Assembly (NCBI GenBank): GCA_020152595.1
Contig: JAIGNY010000077.1
Coordinates: 539,501-603,500, forward strand
DNA length: 64,000 nt
Direction: 5' to 3'
DNA from: Chiridota heheva
Taxonomy: Eukaryota; Echinodermata; Holothuroidea; Apodida; Chiridotidae
The notes beneath the pieces were generated by a model that saw only the letters and a program-made list of their open reading frames with translations, ran no database searches and was not told the origin of the DNA. Every line of letters starts with the position of its first letter. The first letter of the stretch is position 1. A program made the position numbers and the translations under genes. Positions 34,749-47,049 of the stretch are shown here, one piece after another.

Positions 34749-36305
34749 TGATACATTCAGCTTATGGTTTATGCATTCAGTATTAAACAGTTAATACATT
34801 CAGCTTATGGTTTATGCATTCAGTATTAAACAGTTATTACATTCAGCTTATGGTTTATGCATTCAGTATTAAACAGTTAATACATTTAGCTTATGGTTTA
34901 TGTATTCAGTATTAAACAGTTAATACATTCAGCTTATGGTTTATGTATTCAGTATTAAACAGTTAATACATTCAGCTTATGGTTTATGTATTCAGTATTA
35001 AACAGTTAATACATTCAGCTTATGGTTTATGCATTCAGTATTAAACACTTAATACATTCAGCTTGTGGTTTATGTATTCAGTATTAAACAGTTAATACAT
35101 TCAGCTTATGGTTTATATATTCAGTATTAAACAGTTAATACATTCAGCTTATGATTTATGCATTCAGTATTAAACAGTTAATACATTCAGCTTATGGTTT
35201 ATGCATTCAGTATTAAACAGTTAATACATTCAGCTTATGGTTTATGCATTCAGTATTAAACAGTTAATACATTCAGCTTATGGTTTATGTATTCAGTATT
35301 AATCAGTTAATACATTCAGCATGGTTTATGCATTCAGTATAAACAGTTAATACATTCAGCTTATGGTTTATGCATTCAGTATTAAACAGTTAATACATTC
35401 AGCTTATGGTTTATGCATTCAGTATTAAACAGTTAATACATTCAGCTTATGGTTTATGCATTCAGTATTAAACACTTAATACATTCAGCTTATGGTTTAT
35501 GTATTCAGTATTAAACAGTTAATACATTCAGCTTATGGTTTATGCATTCAGTATAAAACAGTTAATACATTCAGCTTATGGTTTATGTATTCAGTATTAA
35601 ACAGTTAATACATTCAGCTTATGGTTTATGTATTCAGTATTAAACAGTTAATACATTCAGCTTATGGTTTATGCATTCAGTATTAAACACTTAATACATT
35701 CAGCTTATGGTTTATGTATTCAGTATTAAACAGTTAATACATTCAGCTTATGGTTTATGCATTCAGTATTAAACAGTTAATACATTCAGCTTATGGTTTA
35801 TGCATTCAGTATTAAACAGTTAATACATTCAGCTTATGGTTTATGTATTCAGTATTAAACAGTTAATACATTCAGCTTATGGTTTATGCATTCAGTATTA
35901 AACAGTTAATACATTCAGCTTATGGTTTATGTATTCAGTATTAAACAGTTAATACATTCAGCTTATGGTTTATGCATTCAGTATTAAACAGTTAATACAT
36001 TCAGCTTGTGGTTTATGCATTCAGTATTAAACAGTTAATACATTCAGCTTATGATTTATGCATTCAGTATTAAACAATATATTCAGCTTATGGTTTATGC
36101 ATTCAGTATTAAACACTTAATACATTCAGCTTGTGGTTTATGTATTCAGTATTAAAACAAATAATACATTCAGCTTATGGTTTATGCATTCAGTATTAAA
36201 CAGTAAATACATTCAGCTTATGATTTATGTATTCAGTATTAAACAGTTAATACATTCAGCTTATGGTTTATACATTCAGTATTAAACAGTTAATACATTC
36301 AGCTT
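34749..36305. repeat. 43-bp minisatellite in unit C, about 36 units
   Basis: Same 43-bp unit but with a different variant order from arrays A and B, and mostly CAGTT-type units. Confidence 0.97.
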
Positions 36306-36660
36306 ATCAGGTTTATGTTTCTACATTTAAGTCTGAAGTTTATACATTCAGCTTATCTACCTACTTTATACGGTTATTACCTGTCTAAACAGTTAATCTG
36401 GGGTTCAGCCTACGTGCACCCTATTCAGTATAAGTACATATTTATACATTTAAGTCTAAAGTTTATACATTGTACACTTTATGCATTCAGTCTATGGAAT
36501 TGAATCAGTCTACGGTTTTAATATGCATTAAGTCTAGTCTATGCCTAGTCTACAGTTTATGCACAAAGCATACAGTTTATACGGCACAGAACAGTCTAAA
36601 GTGTATACATCCAGTAATACAACTTCAAAAGCTTGTCCCCATCTGTCCAAAACTTTAAAG
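36306..36660. repeat. Decayed minisatellite border
   Basis: Loose TTTATACATTCAG, AAGTCTAAAGTTTATACATT and TCAGTCTA phrases, too diverged to phase. Probably the old edge or ancestor of the 43-bp array. Confidence 0.55.
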
Positions 36661-37234
36661 ATGGAACAATCATAAGTTTCTCTTACCTTCGATAAACCAA
36701 GCTGTCCGACAAATTAAGATTTCAACATACTGAGTGTATAGATCACCAACTGCATGGTAAGAACATGGATTTATAACATCCCTGGGAAGATCAAAAGATA
36801 TCTCTCCCAAATTACAGAGCATTCTGCTATTGGGGTATCATTAGGCAGGAAATGACATAATTGAAAGCAGTGTTCATAAAAGCTAGCTTCTGTTTATCAA
36901 TCTGAAAGCGTGCCTATTACTAGGAACATGAATAACACACGAGAATAATGAAGTGCACAGCCACATTGTTCAGATGTTGCAATAAAATGGCAAAGTTTCT
37001 AATTTAGGAACTTTAAATATTAAACATCATTGGTTTGAAAAACATTTGAATTTTCAAAATGGCTGTTTCTCGCCTAGCTTTATTGTCTATCATTTATAAT
37101 ATTTCGAAAACGGCGTGGTGAACATATCTGGGAGTGGGAAAGTTTTAGCCATGACAATAATGAAGGTATTTTCATAAGTTTTAAGTTTTCCCTAGCAAAG
37201 ATATATTTCCCAGACGTATTTCAAATTTGAAAAA
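36661..37234. other. Intronic sequence between repeats
   Basis: Non-repetitive. It contains a splice-like segment at 36687-36749 on the minus strand that I rejected as a CAMTA exon on phase grounds. Nothing else is supported. Confidence 0.45.
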
Positions 37235-37545
37235 TGTAACATTGCATAAGGCTTTAACGTTAGGATAGCAAAGGATCATGGGAAATATGACAAAACTGCA
37301 GCTTACATGTAGCAATATGTTCCCAATAATAGGAACATTTATGTTCCCATTAATAGGCATGCTGCCGGAATGGTTTACAGTAAAAGTTCTAATAGCTTAA
37401 GAACAACATGAAATATTATGATCCCACAGTATAATAATTACCTGTTGTCAAAAGATATTTAACTCAAGTTGAGAGTTGCAGAATATGTTCAGGGCATTCT
37501 TACCAACAGCACTTGAGAAGTACACACAGATGAGCTCAATGCAAT
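37235..37545. repeat. ~310-bp flanking duplicate, right copy
   Basis: Partner of 26690-27007, more than 10 kb away, same orientation. It runs straight into a half-copy of MITE family D at about 37555-37610 (TTCTATTTTCAAAATGG...). Confidence 0.9.
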
Positions 37546-37911
37546 AAACTTAAAACAGCTTCTATTTTCAAAATGGATTTCTATTGTCAAAATGGACTGG
37601 AGCAAAACTTTCCCATTCTTTAATAAAACATCAATATTGTGATAACAATTACCCCAAAATCCTTCCACGAACAAAAAACCACTTTACTCTCGGAGTACAG
37701 AGGCATTGCGTAATACTACAACTTTATACTTAATGGCTTATGATGTTCAGACAACAAAAAACATAAGATGTTGAATCCTCAAACATCGTGTTAAGTTTCT
37801 TCAAAAAGAATACTGAATCTAAATTTTTATATCAAACAGTCATTAATTGACAAATCACTAACAAAACTATGAGGTTTTTTCATTATTTTGTTCATTAAGA
37901 AAGTCTAAAAG

Positions 37912-38630
37912 TGACAGACTGGTTGCTACAGACTGGTTGCGACAGACTGGTTGCGGCAGACTGGTTGCGGCAGACTGGTTGCGGCAGACTGGTTGCGGCA
38001 GACTGGTTGCGGCAGACTGGTTGCGGCAGACTGGTTGCGGCAGACTGGTTGCGCAGACTGGTTGCGCAGACTGGTTGCGGCAGACTGGTTGCGGCGCAGA
38101 CTGGTTGCGCGCAGACTGGTTGCGGCAGACTGGTTGCGGCAGACTGGTTGCGGCAGACTGGTTGCGGCAGACTGGTTGCGGCAGACTGGTTGCGGCAGAC
38201 TGGTTGCGGCAGACTGGTTGCGGCAGACTGGTTGCGGCAGACTGGTTGCGGCAGACTGGTTGCGGCAGACTGGTTGCGACAGACTGGTTGCGCAGACTGG
38301 TTGCGCGGCAGACTGGTTGCGGCAGACTGGATTTGCGCAGACTGGTTGCGGCAGACTGGTTGCGGCAGACTGGTTGCGGCAGACTGGTTGCGGCAGACTG
38401 GTTGCGACAGACTGGTTGCGACAGACTGGTTGCGACAGACTGGTTGCGACAGACTGGTTGCGACAGACTGGTTGCGACAGACTGGTTGCGACAGACTGGT
38501 TGCGACAGACTGGTTGCGACAGACTGGTTGCGACAGACTGGTTGCGACAGACTGGTTGCGACAGACTGGTTGCGACAGACTGGTTGCGACAGACTGGTTG
38601 CGACAGACTGGTTGCGACAGACTGGTCTTG
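37912..38630. repeat. 14-bp satellite array, about 51 units
   Basis: Unit GACTGGTTGCGACA or GACTGGTTGCGGCA. The GGCA variant fills 37955-38270 and 38300-38400; the GACA variant fills 38405-38630. Several units with two- or four-base slips lie between. Since 14 is not a multiple of 3, each strand's three frames all read the same repeating 14-residue peptide with no stop, which explains the long overlapping open frames. No promoter or host-protein similarity supports coding. Confidence 0.97.
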
Positions 38631-38639
38631 CCAGATCGA

Positions 38640-39104
38640 TTAGATACTGTACACTGTATACAGTATAAACTAAACACAGTATCACTTCTGTACAGTGCTT
38701 TACTATGTACACACAGCTAGGCCTACCACTGTTTCTTCCGAGTGACAACACTCGTGCGATGATTGAAGCAGACTAGAAATTGGATATTATGTGTTATAAT
38801 GTATATGGACTTCTGAATGTCTAGAAGTCCATAAAATGCTATTAAAAAAATGTAAACCATAGAAACCATGTAAAGAACATTTTTAAGCATAGTGGGTGTT
38901 TATTTGAAAATTTATGTATATATTCTGCAGTGATTTCTGTTAATTTGTACAAAAAAGTTTACTTGATTTTTTTTGAGCCAAGACGAGATTACCTTGCACA
39001 GAACAGTACATATTTATGTATGACATCATAATTTGCATATCGATATTTCGATATTTTTTAAGCAATATATCGCTATTGCATAATGTTCAATATCACCCAA
39101 GCTT
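38640..39104. other. Spacer between two minisatellites
   Basis: AT-rich, with a run of self-complementary ATATCGATATTTCGATAT near 39037 that resembles the interior of the hAT-type MITE at 45895. No gene. Confidence 0.5.
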
Positions 39105-40370
39105 AGTAACAACTATGACCCTAATTGATCAACTAAAGACCATAATTGTACAACTAAAGTTCTAGTAACAACTATGACCCTAATTTATCAACTAAAGACC
39201 CTAATTGTACAACTAAAGACCCTAATTGTACAACTAAAGACCCTAATTGTACAACTAAAGATCTAGTAACAACTATGATCCTAATTGATCAACTAAAGAC
39301 CCTAATTGTACAACTAAAGACCCTAATTGTACAACTAAAGACCCTAATTGTACAACTAAAGACCCTAATTGTATAACTAAAGACCATAATTGTACATCTA
39401 AAGACCCTAATTGTACAACTAAAGATCCTGATTGTACAACTAAAGACCATAATTGTACAACTAAAGATCTAGTAGCAACTATGACCTTAACTGATCAACT
39501 AAAGATCCTAATTGTACAACTAAAGACCATAATTGTACAAGTAAAGACCCTAATTGTACAACTAAAGACCATAATTGATCAACTAAAGACCCTAATTGAT
39601 CAACTAAAGACCCTAATTGATCAACTAAAGACCCTAATTGATCAACTAAAGACCCTAATTTTATAACTAAAGACCCTAATTGTACAAGTAAAGATCCTAA
39701 TTGTACAACTAAAGATCCTAATTGTACAACTAAAGACCCTAATTTTACAACCAAAGACCCTAATTGATCAACTAAAGACCCTAATTGTACAACTAAAGAC
39801 CCTAATTGTACAACTAAAGATCCTAATTGTACAACTAAAGACACTAATTGTACAACTAAAGACCCTAATTGTACAACTAAAGACCCTAATTGTACAACTA
39901 AAGATCTAGTAACAACTATGATCCTAATTGATCAACTAAAGACCCTAATTGTACAACTAAAGACCCTAATTGTACAACTAAAGACCCTAATTGTACAACT
40001 AAAGACCCTAATTGTACAACTAAAGACCCTAATTGTACAACTAAAGACCCTAATTGTACAACTAAAGATCCTAATTGTACAACTAAAGACCCTAATTGTA
40101 ACAACAACTCAAAAGACCCTAATTGTACAACTAAAGACCCTAATTGTACAACTAAAGACCCTAATTGTACAACTAAATTGTACAACCCTAATTGTACAAC
40201 TAAAGACCCTAATTGTACAACTAAAGACCCTAATTGTACAACTAATTGTAAAGACCCCGACTAAAATTGTACAACTAAAGACCATAATTGTATAACTAAA
40301 GACCTTAATTATACAATTAAAGACCCTAATTGTACAACTAAAGATCTAGTAACAACTATGACCCTAATTG
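39105..40370. repeat. 21-bp minisatellite, about 58 units with higher-order structure
   Basis: Unit AAGACCCTAATTGTACAACTA with a GATCAAC variant. A longer punctuating phrase, CTAGTAACAACTATGA, recurs near 39165, 39260, 39470, 39908 and 40346. The 21-bp period gives heptapeptide frames on both strands, judged spurious. Confidence 0.96.
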
Positions 40371-41685
40371 GAAACAAATATGCTATAAACCATTGAAATA
40401 GCAAAAGCATCACCTTTGGCTAAAAATTGACCATATATTTTACAGCATGCTTAAATAATATAATATTATGGAAAAATTTATAGAAATTTTGTGACATTAT
40501 AAAGGGAAAATAAAAGAATTTCATTACTGTAACTTGTTTAATCCTTCACTAACGCCAGTGGAATGTAAGCAGCTGACTAAAAGAGTTTCTGATTCTCCTG
40601 TATGCCCTTAATCAAAATCAACAAACTGAAAGATTCCTGAAAATTTTCATTAACTAAAATTTAGGGCAGAAATTTTAATTACTTTGAAAATTTTGAGCTA
40701 TTGTAGAGGTCCTCTCTTTTCATATTTCACAACTTTTCCATACATTAAAAATTCTCCAATTTGATAAGCCATTAACTAGAAAACTATTATAGCCTTAGAC
40801 AAAATTTATACTTTTCTTTCCAAAATTAACAGCTCTCTCCTCTACATTGACTATAAAATCCCTACCTGTCCATATACAGTACGTTTCAAATTAAATATCT
40901 TCTACACGGCATAAGACTTAAGAACATGTTCCTCACTATTTTGTTTCTTTTCCCGCCTTTTTCCGTGTAAGATTGACTTGCTTCACCACTGACCTAATCC
41001 CTGAAGGATGGTCTCAGGGATATTGTACTTCACATATGAGCACGAGTGATGCTTAGAGACGGAGATTACAAAATCAAGAGTTATTCAAACAATGCTCCTG
41101 ATAAACTTCTTAGTCACGTTTCTCAGCTTGAAAGCCAACACTTCAGATATGAACTAACAGAAGCTGCTAACACCTCAAAGCATTTATGCAAACAATCTCA
41201 CTTCATCTGTCGTCCCGCTACTTAATCAGTTTATTTTACCATGATGAGATACATGTCAATGGATGACCAAGCCCTCAACAGAAGTCTTCTTCTTCTTCTT
41301 CTGGTGAAGTGCAAACCCTACTAGTAGGTATTAGTGCTGGTGCATGTGGTGCTGCTCACAAAATACAGGTGAAACTCTAAATGAAAAACGGTGGGGAAAT
41401 GTGCTGCTAAAAACGTCATAAGTACGTGTGCAGTTAAAAACAGAAATTGCTAATGGATGTGTAGTGGGGCTGCTGGGGAAGAAAGCAGCATCCACTGGCC
41501 GAGGCTGGAACCTAAGGTGACATTTGATAAAGAGAGAGAGAACAACAACCTTAGGAAGATTGTTCCATAAGTGAATGGTGGTGGGGAAGAAGGACCATAG
41601 GTGGGCGTCTATCCTGGAGTATGGAATTAAAAAGCGTTGGATTCAATCATTGGAATCAATTCAGTTTATTTCTTATAATACATTG
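40371..41685. other. Intronic sequence with one MITE B end fragment
   Basis: The phrase AAGATTGACTTGCTTCACCA followed by CTGACCTAATCC at 40968-41001 matches the right end of MITE family B. The rest shows no recognisable feature; 41280-41300 is a short CTT run. Confidence 0.45.
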
Positions 41686-43312
41686 GTCAATACTAATAAG
41701 AGTAAGAAGAAAGTAATAATACCAATAATAGTAATAAGAAAGTAATAAGTATAACAATAGTAATAAGAAAGTACTGGGTACTAATAAGAAAGTAGTAAGT
41801 AATAATAATAGTAATACAAATGTAATAACAACTAACAATAGTAATTAGAAGTAATAAGTACTAACAATAGTAATGAGAAAGTAATAAGAATGTAATAAGA
41901 ACTAACAATACTAATTAGAAAGTAATAAGAACTAACAATAGTAATTAGAAAGTAATAAGAACTAACAATAGTAATTAGAAAGTAATAAGTACTAACAATA
42001 GTAATGAGAATGTAATAAGAACTAACAATAGTAATTAGAAAGTAATAAGAACTAACAATAGTAATTAGAAAGTAATAAGTAATAACAATAGTAATGAGAA
42101 AGTAATTAGAAAGTAATAAGTACTAACAATAGTAATGAGAAAGTAATAAGAATGTAATAAGAACTAACAATAGTAATTAGAAAGTAATAAGAACTAACAA
42201 TAGTAATTAGAAAGTAATAAGTATCAACAATAGTAATGAGAAAGTAATTAGAAAGTAATAAGTACTAACAATAGTAATGAGAAAGTAATAAGAATGTAAC
42301 AAGAACTACCAATAGTAATAAGAAAGTAATAAAACTAACAATAGTAATTAGAAAGTAATAAGTACTAACAATAGTAATGAGAAAGTAATTGGAAAGTAAT
42401 AAGTACTAACAATAGTAATGAGAAAGTAATAAGAATGTAATAAGAACTAACAATAGTAATTAGAAAGTAATAAGAACTAACAATAGTAATTAGAAAGTAA
42501 TAAGTATCAACAATAGTAATGAGAAAATAATTAGAAAGTAATAAGTACTAACAATAGTAATGAGAAAGTAATAAGAATGTAATAAGAACTAACAATAGTA
42601 ATTAGAAAGTAATAAGTACTAACAATAGTGATGAGAAAGTAATAACTACTAACAATAGTGATGAGAAAGTAATAAGAACTAACAATAATAATTAAAAAGT
42701 AATAAGTACTAACAATAGTAATGAGAAAGTAATTAGAAAGTAATAAGTACTAACAATAGTAATGAGAAAGTAATAAGAATGTAATAAGAACTAACAATAG
42801 TAATTAGAAAGTAATAAGAATTAACAATAGTAATTAGAAAGAAATAAGTACTTACAATAGTATTGAAAATGTAATAAGAAAGTAATAAGAACTGACATTA
42901 GTAGTAATGAGAAAGTAATAAGAAAGTAATACGACTATTAATAGTAATAAGAAAGTAATAAGTACTAACAATAGTGATGAGAAAGTAATAACTACTAACA
43001 ATAGTGATGAGAAAGTAATAAGAACTAACAATAATAATTAAAAAGTAATAAGTACTAACAATAGTAATGAGAAAGTAATTAGAAAGTAATAAGTACTAAC
43101 AATAGTAATGAGAAAGTAATAAGAATGTAATAAGAACTAACAATAGTAATTAGAAAGTAATAAGAATTAACAATAGTAATTAGAAAGAAATAAGTACTTA
43201 CAATAGTATTGAAAATGTAATAAGAAAGTAATAAGAACTGACATTAGTAGTAATGAGAAAGTAATAAGAAAGTAATAAGCACTATTAATAGTAATAAGAA
43301 AGTAATAAGTAA
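41686..43312. repeat. 30-bp minisatellite (plus 11-bp variant), ~1.6 kb
   Basis: Basic unit AACTAACAATAGTAATTAGA plus AAGTAATAAG. An extra GAATGTAATAA piece appears in some units. A block of ~344 bp beginning near 42615 is repeated almost exactly from about 42959. Confidence 0.94.
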
Positions 43313-44083
43313 TACAAATACACAGGAGAGAAAAATGTCAAACGCCAGAAGTTTGTTCACATCAAGCTTCCAATTTATTTCAATATAAAACAAATGTCAC
43401 TTCATCGGTCTGAGGTGTCGGTGTTAGGGGACCTGTGGGGAGTTTTCCTCCAGAAGAAATGTTCCGATCACTCCCAAAGAAAACTTTGTCAAGTATGTTA
43501 TTGACAAATAAAGTTTTCTACTTTAATTAGGCTGAACTGCTCTGTCTTGTACCCCAGTACCCCCAGCAAAAATTTCACAAAGTTTCACATGTTGTCAATG
43601 TTTGTGTATCTGCCTATAAGACACATTTTACTTAAGAATGAGTCCTACACAAGTGAAGTAAATTGCTTTTATCATAAAAGTGTTAGAAAAGAACAAAAAT
43701 ATGATAAATAGGGATCCCAATTTTTAGCCCAAAATGAGTTTTTAAAATGTTGGGCTAAGACCTACTAAGATCCTATATCATTTAAAACTACTGAAATATG
43801 CATTCAGTTCTTTACCCTTTTGGGTTTTTTTCTACATAAACCCTACTTTTTAAATAAGCTAGTAGCTGAAAAGAGATGGCATATTTTTGAGTCTGAAGAA
43901 TATATTTAAACACACTTTTCGTCCACATGATATGGTACTGAAAAGCTTTGATTTGAATGTTCAAATTCATCATAATAATTTCTCAGCAATACTTAATTTT
44001 TCAATGATAAAGAGTAATAGTCCTGTGTTATTTTCCTGGGAGAAGAAAGGGAGGGGGGGAGGGGAACTTCCATATGTGAGGTT

Positions 44084-44090
<7 letters not shown>
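43313..44090. other. Intronic sequence, nothing recognised
   Basis: Ordinary AT-rich DNA. No exon with CAMTA similarity or transposon terminus seen. Confidence 0.45.
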
Positions 44091-44119
<29 letters not shown>

Positions 44120-44150
44120 TATAGATATAGATATATACATATATATATAC
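44086..44150. repeat. (TA)n/(GA)n microsatellite
   Basis: Short TA block, then GAGAGA, then TAGATA, in about 65 bp. Confidence 0.9.
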
Positions 44151-44167
44151 AGAACCCCTAGCTTTGC

Positions 44168-44276
44168 TGTTTCACAGGGGAGGCCCGCCCTGCCCCTCTG
44201 TGGGCCCACCCTACCCCTGGGGGCCCACCCTGCCCACTGGGGTCTGCCCTGCCCCTTTGTGGTTCACCCTGCCCCT
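44168..44276. repeat. GC-rich ~25-bp minisatellite, four to five units
   Basis: Units of CCCACCCTGCCCCTSTGTGG type; sharply GC-rich against the local AT-rich background. Confidence 0.8.
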
Positions 44277-44582
44277 CATTTTGTTTTTGTTTTTTAGATT
44301 TAATTTTTTTTAAACTTAATAATCTGAATTAGCCTCATAAATGAAATACTTTACACGGATACAGAACCCAGAATGATAGACTGTTCCTTATCAATCAGAA
44401 TAGCTTCATTCTCATATGTATGATTATAGCTAAATCCCAAAGCTTCTTCACTAGAGGATTGAGCCTAAGTGGTGCCCCTAAACTCCCACCGAAAAGACGC
44501 AGCATTTCATGCGCGCATTAATGTGCATCTCAACAAGTCTAGCACCCTGCCCCTTTTTAAATCCAGCTAGGGGTCTGATATA

Positions 44583-44977
<395 letters not shown>

Positions 44978-45159
44978 GAAAATCCCACAAATATGTGTGT
45001 GTGTGTGTCGCCCAAGCAGGTGCCCCTTTCTGCATCATTCTCATAGGGCAGGTGTCTTTTTTCATCATTTTCTATTTTCATACTGCAAGTCCCCAAAAAT
45101 GCTGTTTTTTCTCTGTTTATTTCGTACTGCTGGTCCAATTTTACAATATTTTTGTTGAA

Positions 45160-45330
45160 TTCTCGATACTGCAGGTATCAAAATTGACCTTTTCATACTG
45201 CTGTTATCAAAATTGTATAATCTTATACTGCAGGTACCAAAAACTCTGTCATACTGCAGGTATGTTTTTCGGTTTGGGGATAAACACCCTACCACTTTTA
45301 GTATGAAGTGCCCCTCCCCTCTCCCCCAAA
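45160..45330. repeat. Dispersed repeat with internal ~28-bp tandem, copy 1
   Basis: Four phrases of ATACTGCAGGTAYCAAAA type, then CCACTTTTAGTATGAAGTGC. The same order occurs at 56895-57040. Confidence 0.85.
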
Positions 45331-45429
45331 GGGTTATTTTAAAATTCCCTAACTTCCGAAATATACCCTGTCACTTTTCAACTGAGAGCTGCTCCTTCAA
45401 CAAAATCAAGAGGGAAATTCCTGTCTCAG

Positions 45430-45560
45430 TAAAATTGTGATGTTTATATCTTTCACGTCATTTCCGATCATTTTTAATTAGGTACAGTACATACTGTGCA
45501 CATTGTGTATGTATGTACAGTGTGCTAGTCACTTCCGTGGCGATTATTGATTGGTTGTCA
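45430..45560. repeat. Reverse relative of the ETS/CRE-bearing repeat
   Basis: On the minus strand reads CGGAAATGACGTGAAAG then TTTTACTGAG, parallel to 6441-6490. Its plus-strand phrase GTACAGTGTGCTAGTCACTT is repeated at 45762-45783. Confidence 0.6.
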
Positions 45561-45647
45561 GCATTTGTGTAAAATTTGTTAATTTGCGATGTTCACACCA
45601 TATGCAGTTTTTTTCTAATTACCTATAACATCGCAAGGTTTAACATC

Positions 45648-45722
45648 CCAAGAAGCATCCAGTGCTGGACATTATATTTAGATGGCCATGGCCTTTGATA
45701 ACCAGTTGTGATCTCACTGGTT
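45648..45722 (-). mobile_element. Decayed SINE fragment
   Basis: On the minus strand reads CACAACTGGTTATCAAAGGC, identical over 20 bases to the SINE at 60409-60680. Flanks are diverged and the tRNA-like head is not recognisable. Confidence 0.72.
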
Positions 45723-45735
45723 GCAGACCCACCTG

Positions 45736-45825
45736 AATGTACTGTATGCATTGTGTGTGTGTATGTACAGTGTGCTAGTCACTTCCACAGCGGTTATTGA
45801 TTTGTTGTCGGGAATTGTGTATGAG
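45736..45825. repeat. Local duplicate of 45485-45575
   Basis: Shares GTATGTACAGTGTGCTAGTC and GGTTATTGATTTGTTGTC-like phrases with the earlier segment. Confidence 0.75.
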
Positions 45826-45886
45826 TAATCAGAAACGTAGCCTTTTATGATATTACTGTCAATGTTAACACAATATCTGCCCTTTA

Positions 45887-46515
45887 ATATTTTATAGTGC
45901 TGTCACAACATGGCTCTATGATTTATTGATTATCATGGAGATAAATATCGCGATATATCGTAGTATAGCAATACTTTTCAAGAAAACTGACTCAAGACAC
46001 AAATTGTAATATCAATAATGTTATATGATCATGGAGTTACAATTTACTCCATGATATGATGAACGCAAGAAAACATTACTTGCAGATCTAGAAGACGACA
46101 TGATCGCGAGACTATTACGTTCATCACGCATCACGCACGTGCTTGGTAATTCAGCCAACGTGACCATGAATCATCGAAGTGAGAGCCCGAGTGGCACATT
46201 CTAGACCAATTTTTTGTTCTTTATGCCAACTTACATCAAAACGTGCCAGTGTGTGTTGACTGATCATGATTTTCAATTAGTTGTTTTTATGTTTCACAAT
46301 TATTTTGCACGTTTTTAATGGCCCAAACTTGACTTCTAGATTAAGTACCGTAATGTTAGAATTGTAACGTACAAAGTGGTCTACCCTAGTTGCACAAAAA
46401 TTTCTTAGTTGAGTATTAGTTTTTGGTATGGCGATATGTAGGAGAGGCATATTTCATGTCATGGGAAAAGAGATATCGTAATATCACAATAATCGATATG
46501 TCATGACAGCACTAC

Positions 46516-46522
<7 letters not shown>
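45887..46522. mobile_element. hAT-type MITE, 620 bp, with 8-bp target duplication
   Basis: The element at 45895-46514 starts TAGTGCTGTCACAACATG and ends CATGTCATGACAGCACTA on the plus strand, giving an 11-bp perfect terminal inverted repeat that extends imperfectly into ATATCG-rich DNA. Flanks ATATTTTA (45887-45894) and CTATTTTA (46515-46522) match at 7 of 8, as expected for hAT. No transposase frame. Confidence 0.86.
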
Positions 46523-46548
<26 letters not shown>

Positions 46549-46560
46549 GCCTATACATAT
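46517..46560. repeat. Short (TA)n tract
   Basis: About 25 bp of TA followed by an ATAGAGCCTATA palindrome repeated twice. Confidence 0.85.
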
Positions 46561-47049
46561 ATGTATAGAGCCTATATATTAATCACTGCTGTTCATTTTG
46601 ACTACTGTAGATCACTTTTCAGGTTTTTCAGTAGTCATCTAACATGCAAGGCAAGCTTGTAAAACTTGAAAATGAAAGGAACATTTACAATGAAAACATG
46701 TTATTTCTCATTAAGTCTCTAAAAACCTATCCTAAGATGAAAAAAACAATGATATGATATATGATACAAAGGGTAGAAAAACATTAGTTCAGCCATGCAA
46801 AGCTGAGAAAATCTCATCGGGAAATATAACACGTACGGAAAACAGCCTTCGTTAGATTAACACAAAAGATATAGCATCCACCCTTGAGGCTTAACGCAAT
46901 ACTTGAAAGATGCTCAAAGGCATTCTATATATTAACCACGATTACATGCAAAGACTTTTGACTTAAATATCAAAAACAACTTTTCAGGAAATCAAAACAA
47001 AACAATAAAATCCCAGGATATAAAATAAGCGCCTGGAATATTTTCTTTT

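Larger units (their letters stand above)
33158..36305. repeat. Tandem macro-unit C (~3.15 kb)
   Basis: Third unit, longer because of its larger minisatellite. It carries private changes (CATAGCAGTTGACTAC, CAATCTTTAAATAC). No fourth junction follows; the array decays after 36305. Confidence 0.94.

Noticed and set aside
29118-36305. Possible CRISPR-like or centromeric array
   Set aside because: Contiguous 43-bp units without spacers. The array sits inside an intron and is flanked by single-copy DNA, so it is a minisatellite.
36687-36749. Minus-strand 63-nt segment with ATGCAG acceptor and GTAAGA donor, open in one frame (GDLYTQYVEIL...)
   Set aside because: The open frame ends in phase 1, but the next CAMTA exon needs phase 0. 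The frame ending in phase 0 has a stop, and I see no CAMTA similarity. It could be a chance splice pair or a non-coding exon.
37867-38751. 294-codon open frame and four other long frames over the same DNA
   Set aside because: All are products of the 14-bp satellite, which lacks stops in every frame. No independent coding evidence.
39479-40295. Leu/Val/Gln heptad frames resembling a coiled coil or leucine-rich repeat
   Set aside because: The 21-bp unit forces seven-residue periodicity on both strands; no start context or conserved flanks.
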